DNA of 30,605 nucleotides from Priapulus caudatus (taxonomy: Eukaryota; Priapulida; Priapulimorpha; Priapulimorphida; Priapulidae). The position numbers and the translations under genes were made by a program. Location: assembly GCF_000485595.1 (NCBI RefSeq), contig NW_014577267.1, forward strand, positions 1 through 30,605, read 5' to 3'. The notes under the pieces were generated by a model. It made no database searches and was not told where the DNA came from. It saw only the letters and a program-made list of their open reading frames with translations. How positions within the stretch are numbered: the stretch's first letter is position 1; each line of letters begins with the position of its first letter. Shown piece after piece: positions 8,994-20,359 of this stretch.

Positions 8994-11900
8994 GGCTCAC
9001 GGTAAGATGCATGTTGATGAGATGCCAACGTTCGATCGTTAGATACGACACGAGTATGCAACTGACGTGATGCCAAATAAGGGCTCCGCAGAACAGCACA
9101 CGTACGATCGCGTGCGTTATTTACGAGCGGCAAAAATAGTGCATCAACGTCAACGCATTAAAAAAAATCGCATCCTGCAATTTAGCTCAGAGAGATGGGC
9201 TGCTATTAACATTTTATAAATCTGCCAGATTCGACACATTCGACCACATCGGCGTCATTCTCCGCGTTGTTCTTCCCATGTAATTGCATTTAATAACTTG
9301 ACAATAATCTCTCACAGTTAAACGCCGCACGAGCACGCACGAGCATTAACGCATCGCTAATGATAGCGCGCATCTCAGGAGACAATTAATATTTAAACTG
9401 GCCGTTATTAAACAACTAGTTCGACGAGATCCGAAGAGACGCCACCATACGACCTTCGCAGAAGCAGCACGGTCGCTCGCTCAGTGATCGTATATCAGAC
9501 GGACACGCGCGCGGCACCCTCTCGTGACATTCCCTGAATTCATGAATCACGAATGTACAGCCGCTATGCTCTCCGTGCGGTGTCCGCCCGCGCGCGCGGG
9601 GGACATGCTGAAAATTTTTTTTTCTCACTGCCAAACAGATCCTTACTTTCGTGCGCGCGCTATAGCCATTTTCGGACTATTCAGGATCGCAATGCGCGGG
9701 CGGACTAGAGCTCGCAGCTGAACTGTAGACAATTTCTAAACGGCGAGAGAACGTCCGTAAGCGAGTCGTACACTGACATTTAATACCATTGGGAATTAGA
9801 AGCCACGCGACGCTGCTGTGCGGCTGGACAGCTTCAGTCGACGGCGTCGCGTAAAGTATAAATTCGTATAGGCAGACATGTCTATTCAGACGCAGGTGTT
9901 CGGCAATTCTAATTCAATACCTATCATCTAACGTATTTTCGGGCCTGTTGTCAACCTTTCAATGACGTATACGTGAGCGCGAACGAATGCATATAGTTGC
10001 ATGTGAATAGTTAGCGGTGCATTATTACGTAGCATTTAGCATAAAGCAAAGTCATGATCACTGGAGGGCCCGAGGCGAGCATCGCATGCATGCAATGCAC
10101 AGCAATTATAACAGACAAATGTTGCTATTTATTAGAGCATTTCTCTCCTTTGCTCATTTAACAAAGTGGTTTTCCTGCCAGTAATTTACTTTGGAAGTAA
10201 ACTCAACATCTGCATAATCGCATGCCACTCATCATCATGCCTCGGTCCTCTTCGAACAACGTTTATAATTGCAGGCGACAATCACAACAGATCTGTACAT
10301 TGCTTGTGGCGTAAGATAAACGCGACTTCAAGAATCAATCAGACTATGGCAGACATGATTATTTATTCGGATATACATCGACAAATACCAACTATATTTG
10401 GCAAGGATCGTAGCGAAAAAAGATTGATAATGACAAAGTGACTTCACTCCAAAATCACACCATAGTTACACCTCTATCGATATAGCGCTCTGTCACTCTG
10501 AAATGAACTACTCGTTCTTAAACCAATTCCGATAGCAAACGACACAGCTACTGCAACGACTGGGTGGAAATTTACTAGTTTTTGTCTTGGAGCTGACACT
10601 TTGACACTTCTTCTGATCGGCTAACACAACATTTTAGCGATCTTATATCGCTACGTAATCGTCTTGTCAGTATTGAACGTCTCGTTGTACTTTACTCTGT
10701 ATACCCATGAAAATGGCCTATTGCTAAAACCCGTCGGTTGCAACGTTAAAGATTATCACTGCATATGTGCACGAACACAGAAAGTTGTTTACCACGACCA
10801 CACAAATATGTTGTACTTTGTTGATTGCATGTCCCACAGGTTGTATGTCTCACAAACTGTACATGTATAGGACATGTTGTATGTCCAAAAATCTCTTGTA
10901 TGATAAATGCGGCACTTGAAACGCCAGAAGGTGGTGGCATGACTGATCAATAGTTTATTAACGATTAAAATACTATTTTATTTGTCACAGAATAAACTAG
11001 TCTTAGCCATTTCTGAGTAAATAATTTTTGGGGAAAAATGAGAAAATATGACGGTTTTTCGGAACATTTTCGGAACTACTCGCGAAAATGAAATAAATTA
11101 GGCTTATAGGCCAATTTCGCGCTCCGAAAAGTGCAACGAGTTGCTGGACATTTGGACTGCCGTATGCTGCGGTAATGATTAGGAAGTTTCGCACGCCTTG
11201 CTACACTACTACTCAAATTTGTATAATGGGTTTATGCGTCCGTTGATTACGCGTCTGACGATAACGTGGTAACGGTATTCAGCTGGCAAGTCTAAATGGG
11301 AAAGTCTAAGGGGGGAAATGGGGAAATTGACTAAAATAAAAGGAAACGTTGAAAACGCGTTGTATTTTCCTAAGCAAAACTGTCGGGTGTCCGTGGCCGC
11401 GGACATCGTGACAGGCCTTAGCCTTTTAGGCCAATTTTACACTTAAGGCCTTAAAGCCGAAATTTCGTGAATAAATTCACGTATTAAAGTATTCATAGAC
11501 TAATGCACCGCTGTGACTCATATTAATGGGTGCACTAACATATTATTGTACATGTTTTTAGAAATTCGCGAAACGTTAAAAATGCCTGACATTTTAACAA
11601 CAGCTCACGCGCATTTATAAAAGCTGATAGCTTTCGGTAATAATAGCTGTATATTACAGATAATTCTATTAAATGACGCGGAACACTTTCGCAATGCCAA
11701 CTGCGAAATTACCAACGACGACAACTGAAACCAACATGGCGGCTACATACTCCACCACCACAAACCCAGAACGAGCGTTGAATCTACATTAAGATACGTT
11801 TAGAACCGGAGAGCTGATATTCAAATATTTCCACCTCCACAAAAAATTCTCTCGGAAATAAACAGGTCCTACGCTTCCTAAGAAGAAAGCTAATCTATTT

Positions 11901-12297
11901 CCACCCGAGCAACACGTCGGCCTGAAATGGTGTATCTTCCCTCCTGCGCCCCAGAGTCCAACTATACAGTGAATTTCCCAGTTCATTTAATCAAATTCGG
12001 CGCACGCACGCAATGCAACCCTTTTGAAAATCCGATAAAAACGTCCCCATCGTCATCGGGCACACGCTGAAGGAGTGGCCTCCCATCGAGCAGCTACGAA
12101 CACATGATTTACATTTACTTTATTACATTACAATTATTTACATTTATTTACCGACATATGTTATCCCGTAACGTACCTGTGCTGCATGCAAACGAGCCTG
12201 CGTAAACGAATAGACGTGATGCTCCAGCTACATGCCTAAGCTGATAGAAGAAGATGAATAGCATATAATTACACTATTCCGCTTCCTATACAATATA
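8994..12297. other. 3.3 kb without a recognised gene
   Basis: No open frame longer than about 90 codons occurs, and none shows a domain, a splice-linked partner or a signal peptide with context. Short inverted motifs such as TTTCGTGAATAAATTCACG near 11464 are present but unremarkable. No tRNA, rRNA or clear transposon end was seen. Confidence 0.5.
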
Positions 12298-12441
12298 TGC
12301 AGTATATATATATATATAGCATGTAGCAGCCTGTAGTGTGTGCATGGGCGCACACGCGCGCGTGCGCGCACGCACTAAACGCACGCACTCATGCGCACAC
12401 ACGCGCGCGCGTGAGTATTATATATATATATATATATATGC
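12298..12441. repeat. (TA)n and alternating CG/CA microsatellites
   Basis: TA runs at about 12302-12318 and 12420-12440 flank a stretch of alternating purine-pyrimidine (CACACGCGCGCGTGCGCGCA-like). The 100-bp satellite begins about 30 bases further on. Confidence 0.85.
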
Positions 12442-12467
12442 AGCTAGCGTTGGAAACGCGTCATCAA

Positions 12468-12744
12468 AAATAGATAGAACTATATGTTATGCATTGTTGA
12501 CACAATGTATACGAGCAGAAACACGTGGAGCATTTTTGGTGCGCTCCGTATAGTATCGCTATAGGCTTGACAAAAATAGATAGAATAATATAGGCGTCAT
12601 TAAAAATAGATAGGACTAATATGTTATGCATTTTTGACACAATGTATATATATAGTAGCGCTATAACGCTTGACAAAAATACAGATAGAATAAATATAGG
12701 CGTCATTAAAAATTAGATAGGACTAATAGATCATCGCATTTTTG
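12468..12744. repeat. 100-bp satellite, second locus, truncated by the gap
   Basis: Two to three diverged units of the satellite found at 1-240 run directly into the Ns. The repeat therefore probably continues in the gap. The units here carry small insertions relative to those at the window start. Confidence 0.9.
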
Positions 12745-13001
12745 NNNNNNNNNNNNNNNNNNNNNNNNNNNNNNNNNNNNNNNNNNNNNNNNNNNNNNNN
12801 NNNNNNNNNNNNNNNNNNNNNNNNNNNNNNNNNNNNNNNNNNNNNNNNNNNNNNNNNNNNNNNNNNNNNNNNNNNNNNNNNNNNNNNNNNNNNNNNNNNN
12901 NNNNNNNNNNNNNNNNNNNNNNNNNNNNNNNNNNNNNNNNNNNNNNNNNNNNNNNNNNNNNNNNNNNNNNNNNNNNNNNNNNNNNNNNNNNNNNNNNNNN
13001 N
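12745..13001. other. Assembly gap (257 Ns)
   Basis: The bases are unknown. The left flank is the 100-bp satellite and the right flank is the end of an inverted-repeat element. Any open frame crossing the Ns is an artefact. Confidence 1.
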
Positions 13002-13072
13002 CCGCGTATTTGTCTCAGATTCGGTATTTCGCAAATACCGTATTTCATAAATACGAGGTCTCGTGTGAACGA
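13002..13072. mobile_element. End of a miniature inverted-repeat element cut by the gap
   Basis: The sequence ends CTCGTGTGAACGAGGC and is preceded by nested hairpins (GGTATTTCGCAAATACC and GTATTTCATAAATAC). Its reverse complement begins GCCTCGTTCACACGAG, which resembles the GCGTTCACA-type end of the element at 25818. The other end would lie in the Ns. The assignment is tentative. Confidence 0.45.
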
Positions 13073-13509
13073 GGCTGTTGTTTCTGCTGCTATTGTTTTA
13101 TTGTTGTTGTTGTTGCTGCTGCTGCGGCTGCTGCTGTTGCTACTGCTAATGACGACGATGATGATTATGATGATGACGATGATGATTATGATGATGGCGA
13201 TGATAATGATGATGATGATGATGTTGTTCTTCCTCCTCCTCCTCCTCCACATCCTTCTCCTCCTCCTCCTCCTCCTCCTCCTCCTCCTCCTCCTCCTCCT
13301 CCTCATTCTTCTTCTTATTTTTCTTCTTCTTCTTCTTCTCTTCCCCCTCCTCCTCATCCTGCTGCTGCTGCTGCTGCTGCTGCTGCCGCCGCCGCTGCCG
13401 CTGCTGCTGCTGCTGTTGTTGTTGTTGCTACTGGTCGTTGTGCTGATGCTGCTTCTACTCCTACGGTTGTTGTTGTTGCTGCTGCTGCTGTTGTTGTATT
13501 TGCGGCTGC

Positions 13510-13555
<46 letters not shown>

Positions 13556-13560
13556 CGTTG

Positions 13561-13594
<34 letters not shown>

Positions 13595-13735
13595 ACTCGT
13601 GCTGCTACTACTGTTGTTGCTGCTTCTGCTGCTGCTTCTGCTGCTGCTGCTGTTGCTGCTTCTGCTGCTACTTCTGCGGCTGTTGCTGCTTCTGCCGCTG
13701 CTTCTGCTGCTCCTGCTGCTGCTGCTGCTGCTACC
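13073..13735. repeat. Phase-locked triplet-repeat block C
   Basis: Successive runs of GTT, GCT, GAT, CCT, TCT and GCT/GTT triplets occur on the plus strand, with T at nearly every third position. The plus frame reads Val/Ala/Asp/Pro/Ser without a stop through the whole block. The build resembles blocks A and B but with T instead of A as the constant base, that is, the same A:T pair on the other strand. There is no non-repeat coding sequence attached. Confidence 0.9.
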
Positions 13736-14390
13736 TTCACCTCTCTCCGTACGACAGCAGATCTCTGGGGATTTTACTGCTGCATACAGTGCTCGCACTT
13801 CGTGCGCTGTACCTACGCATTGGCTTGAAGGAATAACTAACTAGTCGAAAGGTCTGGTAGCAGCTATTCGTGGATAGAGTAAAGAGACTACGATGTTCAT
13901 TAAGTTTCTGTTGAGTGACGAAGGCCTGTAGGGTTGTCGGTGTTTGTGCAAGCAATTATTAACTTCGAGATAATGAGCCTATTAGAATCAAGTTCAGTGC
14001 ATTCACTCGCTGAATACATGCGACACCTGGTACTTTTAATGTGATCCTGGCGCGACAGAGATTTAGGACGTGTGTAGTGATTAACATGTCAGGCATTGCG
14101 TCATTGAAGTCATTGAGTCATTGAGTCATTGAGTCATTGAGTCATTGAACATGTCAGGCATTAACATTGTCAGGCATTGAGCGAGATAATACTGCTATAT
14201 GTATACGCCTGAACAATGGAGCAACGCTATCGGTGAGCACACACGTACACACTTTCGCATTGTCTTTACAGCACCGCGGCTTTCACCTGCGCCGGTGCAG
14301 ATGGGTACTGGTGACTACAGGTGGGTGTGATATTCCTATTAGAATATAAATACCTGTCCAAGTGTATAGGTGCTCTCTACGGACATCATT
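13736..14390. other. No gene recognised; contains an 8-bp tandem repeat
   Basis: The unit GTCATTGA is repeated about five times in a row at 14108-14148, and GTCAGGCATT recurs nearby at 14089, 14153 and 14170. Nothing else with clear structure was seen. Confidence 0.6.
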
Positions 14391-14468
14391 ATATCAGGAG
14401 TGGATAATAGAGATAATAGGTAATAGTAATAATATAGAGATAATAGATCTCTATTATCTACTCCTGAT
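14391..14468. repeat. Imperfect inverted repeat (22-bp arms)
   Basis: The left arm at 14393-14414 (ATCAGGAGTGGATAATAGAG...) and the right arm at 14447-14468 are reverse complements with one mismatch, separated by 32 bases. It could be a small foldback element or an RNA hairpin if transcribed. Confidence 0.75.
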
Positions 14469-15855
14469 TATATCATATAAATTTCGATGTCCTGTAAGTA
14501 ACGCAGCGAAGCAATGCGTGATTTTCGCGAGATGTCCCGAAGCCCGTTACCAACAGCTTAAGCTGAAATAGTGTGTAGACCTGATAACGACATCATGACT
14601 GGCATGTCCGTAGCTTTTGAATTGTCGGTGTCATATACTACCAGGAACGGCAAAGTGGTGCAGCACATCCACTCTGAGCTCTCGCTTGAGTTCGCCAGGG
14701 GTGGATCAAGAAATTATTGAATAGGGAGGGTGGCGAATGGGGAGCGCAGGGGGGTGTTGGGAGAGGGAAGGTACCCCATAGATACGTTTGCGAGAAATAT
14801 GGGTTCAATCCGTGGTATTTTGGCATTTACTTTCTATTTCGAAGTGCTTTATTTTATTGCAGCAGATGCTAACATTTTGTGACGTACTGAAAAAGATTGC
14901 GTGCGGTCACGAAATGGAAACGCGAATCCTCTAGATCCCGTTCTTGAACTGCCCCTTGATATCCTGTCTCAAAGCCTGAGTATACGCATACACGCGCAGC
15001 TGTCTGCATTATGTGAAGTCTTGTAGGAATATTTTCCTGTTCACAGTGAACGTTGCACAGTCTCCAGCTAAGGGGGAAACCTACCGAATCTAATGCCGAC
15101 TCTCTGTGGCTTGATGTGAAAAGACAGTGGCGCTCGAATGCTGCGTGAAACATTTTCAACATTAACCACTAATTTCGCATAGAAGCATGCGAGCAATTTT
15201 CTGCCGCGTTAATTTCTATTATGAAAGAGTCTTTCCATCCCAGCCTGTAGGGACCAACGCGCGCCATCGCTCGTAGCGGTTTGAGCACAATGTCCTCACA
15301 TCTATCAACGTGTCGCCCGCTGTGAAAGCAATGCTCTTCGTATAATAGGAAATATCTTTTTAAATGGCCGCCTAAAAATACTTCGCGCGCCAAAATGGTA
15401 ATTTAGCGCACAGGATGGAACGCCGGCCAGATATATGGGCGGTTTAAAGTGGGGGTTTCAACACAGAAAATTCGATCACTTTGCGACAAAGGTTCATTTC
15501 ACAGCATTTGTACTCTTCCGCGCTTCTCTGTTCTTCGTTCGCAGATTAATCACCGCTTTGAATGCGCTCGCCGTTTAAAATACAGTATTAAAATATACTA
15601 AACTATGCCGTTCACAGGCAGCAGCCTCAAATGACGCACTGCATTTCATGCTGATCATAAATGCCATGCAGTGTTTCACTGTTTTGGTTGAAATGGTTGA
15701 AACCATTTTGTGTCGCGATTATTTTGAGTTTAAAAAATAGATTAGTTAATGAGAAATTAGCTTACTGTTACACTTCCGCTATGGTTACTACTTCTTTCGT
15801 ATGCTTGCCATTTAATATTCACGCACGCGCATTTCCGATGTACATTGCGTGAGTA
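14469..15855. other. No gene recognised
   Basis: Two minus-strand open stretches (14869-15162, 97 codons; 15169-15393, 74 codons) lie end to end but match nothing known to me and show no convincing splice sites. A possible transposon end, CAGGGGTGGATCAAGAAATT, lies at 14696, similar to that at 8018, without a visible partner. Confidence 0.4.
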
Positions 15856-16235
15856 AGAAAGCGTAGCAGGGTGCGAGCATGAGTGTGCATGTGAGCGTGT
15901 ATAGGCGTGGCTTTGATGGTATATGAGCGTGCGCACCTACTTGCGTGCAAGCGCGTGTGCGTGAATGAGTGCATTGGCGTGTGAGCGTGCGTGCGTGTAT
16001 GTTTAGGGATGTGAATGTGCGGACGTCTGCGTTGGTGTGACTGTGCGTGCGTGCCTGCCGGCTTGCTTGCTTGCGTGCGCGTGTAAATTCCTGAGTGTGT
16101 GTGTGTGTGCGTGCGTGCGTGCGCGCGCGCGCGTGTGTGTGCGTGTGTGTGCGTGCGTGTGTGTATGTGTGCGTGTGCGTGCGCGTGTGCGTGTGATGGG
16201 GGGATGCGTGTGAGCGCGCGCGCGTGTATGAAGAA
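15856..16235. repeat. GTGC/GT-rich simple repeat
   Basis: Imperfect GTGCGTGT-type repeats become nearly pure (GT)n/(GTGC)n from 16096 to 16195. The sequence is almost entirely alternating purine-pyrimidine. Open frames on both strands are composition artefacts. Confidence 0.9.
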
Positions 16236-16265
16236 CGAGCGCACTATTTAACAACCAATGCAGGT

Positions 16266-16268
<3 letters not shown>

Positions 16269-16296
<28 letters not shown>
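16269..16296. repeat. (TA)n microsatellite
   Basis: An uninterrupted AT run follows the GTGC-rich tract. Confidence 0.9.
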
Positions 16297-16504
16297 TAGT
16301 AATGATGATAATCTTATCAATATTTGGAAATTAGTTTTATTACCGATGTGTCACTGATTTCCTACTGCCTGCTCTCGTTCAGGATACTCCTATATCCGCC
16401 GGGTAACCTAATTTAAGCACTGCAATGGAAGGAATCAATATATTGCTTTTAATCAACGCCTCGCCTAATGTAACTTACTGTATACGGCTGTCAATTAAGT
16501 CACG

Positions 16505-17190
16505 TTTATGCACGTGCGTGCGTACGTGCGTGTATGAGTGCGTGCCTGCGTACGTGCGTGTATGAGTGCGTGCCTGCGTACGTGCGTGTATGAGTGCGTA
16601 CGTACGTACGTGCGTACGTGCGTACGTGAGGGTATGAGTGCGTACGTGCGTACGTGCGTGTATGAGTGCGTGCGTGCGTACGTGCGTGCATGAGTGCGTA
16701 CGTGCGTGTATGAGTGCGTGCCTGCGCACGTGCGTGTATGAGTGCGTGCCTGCGTACGTGCGTATATGAGTGCGTGCCTGCGTACGTGCGTGCATGAGTG
16801 CGTGCGCGCGTGTGTGCGTGTATGAGTGCGTGCCTGCGCACGTGCGTGTATGAGTGCGTGCGTGCGTACGTGCGTGCATGAGTGCGTACGTGCGTACGTG
16901 CGTACGTGCGTGTATGAGTGCGTGCCTGCGTACGTGCGTGTATGAGTGCGAGCGTGCGTACGTGCGTGTTTGAGTGCGTACCTGCGTACGTGCGTGCATG
17001 AGTGCGTGCGTGCGTACGCGCGTGTATGAGTGCGTGCGTGCGTATGTGCGTGCATTAGTGCGTGCGTGCGTACGCGCGTGTATGAGTGCGTGCGTGCGTA
17101 TGTGCGTGAATGCGTGCGTGCGCGCGTACGCGCGTGTATGAGTGCGTGCGTGCGTATGTGCGTGCATGCGTGCGTGCGCGCGTGTGTGCG
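16505..17190. repeat. GTGC-type minisatellite, unit about 28 bp
   Basis: The core GTGCGTGTATGAGTGCGTGC followed by CTGCGTAC recurs many times, with variants of 20 and 24 bases in which TGCG or TACG blocks are gained or lost. The array covers nearly 700 bases. The unit is built from four-base words, so slippage in steps of four explains the variants. The minus strand reads as a 230-codon His/Thr/Arg/Ala frame, which is not a supported gene. Confidence 0.9.
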
Positions 17191-17952
17191 TTTGCTAAAA
17201 TCGGTAATGAACTAGTTGAGACAACAAATAAAACTGCAAACGTACGTGAAGCGTTGCATATATAATAATGAGTAGCTCTGCTACAGTCTGCTCGGCTTTT
17301 ATACGAGTTCTAACTCGCTGTAAAAGCTAACAGCGACTACTGCTAACACACACTGACCAGCCGTTGACAGAATAGCAAACATCCTCGCTTTGGAATAGGC
17401 CTCATGTCCACTGGTTATGCTGCGACAATTACGTGACACTGTTAAAATGCTTTTAAAGCTCCCCGTGTGAAATAGGTTTCACGGTTTCATTTCGTATTTG
17501 CAAGTTAAGCCATGGCGTCACATTATTTTTGCAGTGCGTGTCGTATTTCGCTTCGGCTGTTACATTTAGAGAATAAAATTTAGAGCGTTACCTTTAGACC
17601 GGTCAAAGATTTTTAAGATGGGTAGCATAGTACGCAAATACACGCACACTTGGAGCGCTTTGGAGAATTAAAAAAGTTGTGTTATTTTATATTATTATAT
17701 CTTCGAATAACACACGCTGGTGCACATTTCCACTGCAATATACAACTCAACATAATATATACGATATACCAACACAGGGTTGGCTGTATATAAAATGTTA
17801 GGTTCTAGTAGCTTGACCATCAGAGCTATTGTGTCTTACCCTTAGACAGCCTTACCTTTACCTTCTTGCCTCACATACAGACTATAGTGTCCGTAGAATT
17901 ATTTAAAGTCACGTAAATATAGAAGGTGAAGAAGTAGCTTAAATTCATCTAC
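17191..17952. other. No gene recognised
   Basis: Unique-looking, moderately AT-rich sequence with no open frame of note and no clear repeat ends. Confidence 0.5.
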
Positions 17953-18235
17953 TGTGTGTGCGTCTGCGTCTGCGTGGGTGGGTGCGTGTGTGCGCGCGCG
18001 CGCGCACGTGCGTGTGTGTGTGTGTGTGTGTGTGTGTTTGTGCGTGTGTGCGTGCGTTCGTGTTCGTGTGCCTGTGCGTGTGCGTGTGCGTGTGTGCGTG
18101 CGTGCGTGCGTGCGTGCGTGCGTGTGTGTGTCTGTGTGCGTGTGTGCGCGAGTGTGTGTTCGTGTGCGTGTGCGTGTGCGTGTACGTGCGTGTGCGTGTG
18201 CGTGTGCGTGCGTGTCTGTGTGTGCGCGCGTATGT
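17953..18235. repeat. (GTGC)n/(GT)n microsatellite
   Basis: About 280 bases of GT, GTGC and GCGC dinucleotide alternation, including a pure (GT)n run at about 18010-18037 and a pure (GTGC)n run at about 18092-18122. Confidence 0.95.
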
Positions 18236-18469
18236 ATAATTCCGTTTACTGAAACGTTCTAGGTTGTTTAACTGTCGCTATGATGAATATTTTAATACTA
18301 CAGATGCAGTCCTAGCACAATAGTTGTTGAAAGATGTCTTCAGCTATATCGGTCGTTTTTAAGCTACGCCACACAATCCAACACACAAATTTCCTTTTTC
18401 ACTGACAAGTTTTTGCATGCATTGCATATTCAACTTGCAAGAATATTTCTATATGAACTGATACACGAG

Positions 18470-18640
18470 TTTGTGCGCGTGTGTGCGTGTGTGCGTGCGT
18501 GCGCGCGTGCGTGCGCGCGTGCGTGCGTGCGCGTGCGAGTTTGAGAATGGAACGGGAACGCATGCATGTAGGCGTGTTACGGGGGAGAGGGTGGGTACGC
18601 GTACGTGCGTTCGCGAGTGTACGTGTGCGTGCGCGCGCGC
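18470..18640. repeat. Interrupted GTGC/GCGC repeat
   Basis: Two alternating purine-pyrimidine tracts (about 18472-18538 and 18594-18640) are separated by about 55 bases of ordinary sequence. Confidence 0.85.
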
Positions 18641-19036
18641 CTGTTCAATACTCCATTAGCTACTGCATTGGGATGTTACAGGTAGCAGCTGTTTAAGCCT
18701 CATCATATCAACACTTCCCATAACTGTATACATAGAACGAAGTAGATGTTCCATGCTTGAACAGGTGCTCGCTAAAGCAACAAAAAACAGCCACACTCAG
18801 TTTATGTAATTTCCTCTGCCGTTACTGTTCCCAAAAGAGTATGATATTTCTACTGCTTTTTTTTTTACATTTGTTGGGGGAAATTCTGATCGTTTAACAA
18901 AAGAAATATGATGTACATTTATGGTATTTCACAACGAGTAGGAGAGAAGCATCGTGTGCTAAAACTTAAATTCCGGAAATAAAGTTCACACCTGTCAAAC
19001 AAATCAAGTTACATAAGTTATTTTTTATTAATTTTT
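18641..19036. other. No gene recognised
   Basis: AT-rich sequence without convincing open frames, repeat ends or RNA-gene motifs. Confidence 0.5.
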
Positions 19037-19093
19037 GCAGTTCTTAAAAAGTAGCTTGTGTTATGATAACACAAGCTACTTTTTAAGAACTGC
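19037..19093. repeat. 57-bp near-loopless perfect palindrome
   Basis: Arms of 28 bases (starting GCAGTTCTTAAAAAGTAGCT) are exactly complementary around a single central G. Just outside, TTTT and AAAA continue the pairing after one mismatch. An inverted repeat this exact and with a one-base spacer is unusual. It may be a recent foldback element, a replication template-switch product or a library chimera. Confidence 0.95.
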
Positions 19094-19665
19094 GAAAATT
19101 CACATGCTGCACTTGTTGACTATCATTTTAAAATGTTTGCCGACAGACCATTTCGTTCGGTTGCTAAAAAAAAAGCCATTTAAATAGTCTCATTGTGATA
19201 GAATTAAACCATAGCTTGCAATATTAATATGATTACATGCTGAACCTAAGTTACGACTATTAGCGCGGGGGATTCATAGCCATTTAATCATCATAATGCA
19301 GAGCGTTTTTTAACCCCATATATAAATTAATTAAAATGATCAAGTTTGCATGCATATCAACCGAATGTTTACAATATCTCTCGCATTCAAACGTCTATAC
19401 TGAATAACAGTGGGTATATAGTAACTGTGCATACTTATATTTGCTAAATGAGCTTAAGCAGTAATATTTTTAGTGAAAATATTATTCACCTAAACCTGGA
19501 CGTCAAAAAAGATGACTTTACTGTTTATTAAAAATGGAGATTGCAGTTGTTTTATTTGGCCGATAGGTAGATCGTGATGCTAATATTAAATTTTTCTGCA
19601 ACACGGTACAGCCAAAGCAGTCAAACGCAGTGCCGAGCATTATATATATATATATATGTATATAT
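19094..19665. other. No gene recognised
   Basis: AT-rich sequence ending in a TA microsatellite at about 19640-19667. No frame, splice pair or RNA gene could be supported. Confidence 0.5.
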
Positions 19666-19812
19666 ATGAAGAGCTTATTTGCAAATCTGCCTATGTCCAT
19701 TTTGGGAAAAAAGTACTCTGCATGGTACCTATGTTCACATATTATACATTGGTGGTTTAAACTCATTTTTGAAAAAAATGGACATAGGCAATTTTGCTGA
19801 TAAGCTCTTCAT
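19666..19812. mobile_element. 147-bp miniature inverted-repeat element
   Basis: Arms of about 39 bases pair with four mismatches. The left arm begins ATGAAGAGCTTAT at 19666, and the right arm ends ATAAGCTCTTCAT at 19812. Both contain the inner motif TGCCTATGTCCATTTT or its complement. TA-rich DNA lies on both sides, so a TA target duplication (Tc1/mariner style) is possible but cannot be seen clearly. It is non-coding. Confidence 0.8.
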
Positions 19813-19907
19813 CTATACTATAATATACTATATATATATCCTATATAATATATACCACTGTAATCACAGGTACCATTTGATGAGCGAACATCGAAATCCA
19901 TAAAGTA

Positions 19908-20319
19908 GGGGCACAGCCGAGCGACTTTTTCACTCGCCCGGATCGCCCGCGATTTTAAAATGCGCATCCGACAAAATTCGCGGGTGACAGACCGTCGTGC
20001 CCGTTTCACGGTCGACGCCCAGATTTTAATCGCGGATGGCCGCAACGAATCGCCCGTATCCAAAATGTTAGATATTTTGCGGGCGATATGTTACGCTGGC
20101 AAATTCGCTGTGGTCGTGTGCCCGTGTCGCGGCGCTAATTTGTCGCCCGACTCGATTTTGCTAAAACCAATCGGCACGTGTGTGTTGATATGCCATGTGA
20201 TGTTAAATCGGGGCGATTAAATTTCGCAGGTACGTGCCCTTTCCGCTGAATCTGGGCGATTAAATTCGCTGGCGATTTTAATCGCCGCGATCGGGCGATA
20301 AAATACGCTCGTGTGCCCC
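19908..20319. mobile_element. 412-bp miniature element with GGGGCACA ends and TA target duplication
   Basis: The left end GGGGCACAGCCGAGCG and the inverted right end (GGGGCACACGAGCG read on the minus strand) match apart from two inserted bases. Both are flanked by TA (19906-19907, 20320-20321). The interior is rich in TCGCC/GGCGA words in both orientations, such as GGCGATTTTAATCGCC. It has no transposase frame; the open stretch inside it is not a gene. Confidence 0.75.
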
Positions 20320-20359
20320 TAGCATCAGTTCATGGTTAAATAACAACATTGTAGCTATC

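Noticed and set aside
12723-13798. Open frames crossing the N run
   Set aside because: Unknown bases cannot support coding sequence.
14800-14815. tRNA gene suggested by GGGTTCAATCC
   Set aside because: No A box at the right distance and no cloverleaf could be drawn.
14869-15393. Two adjacent minus-strand open frames (97 and 74 codons)
   Set aside because: Separated by stops, no recognised motif and no clear splice sites; kept only as a note in the non-genic stretch.
19960-20220. 86-codon plus-strand open frame
   Set aside because: It lies wholly inside the GGGGCACA-ended miniature element and matches no known domain.
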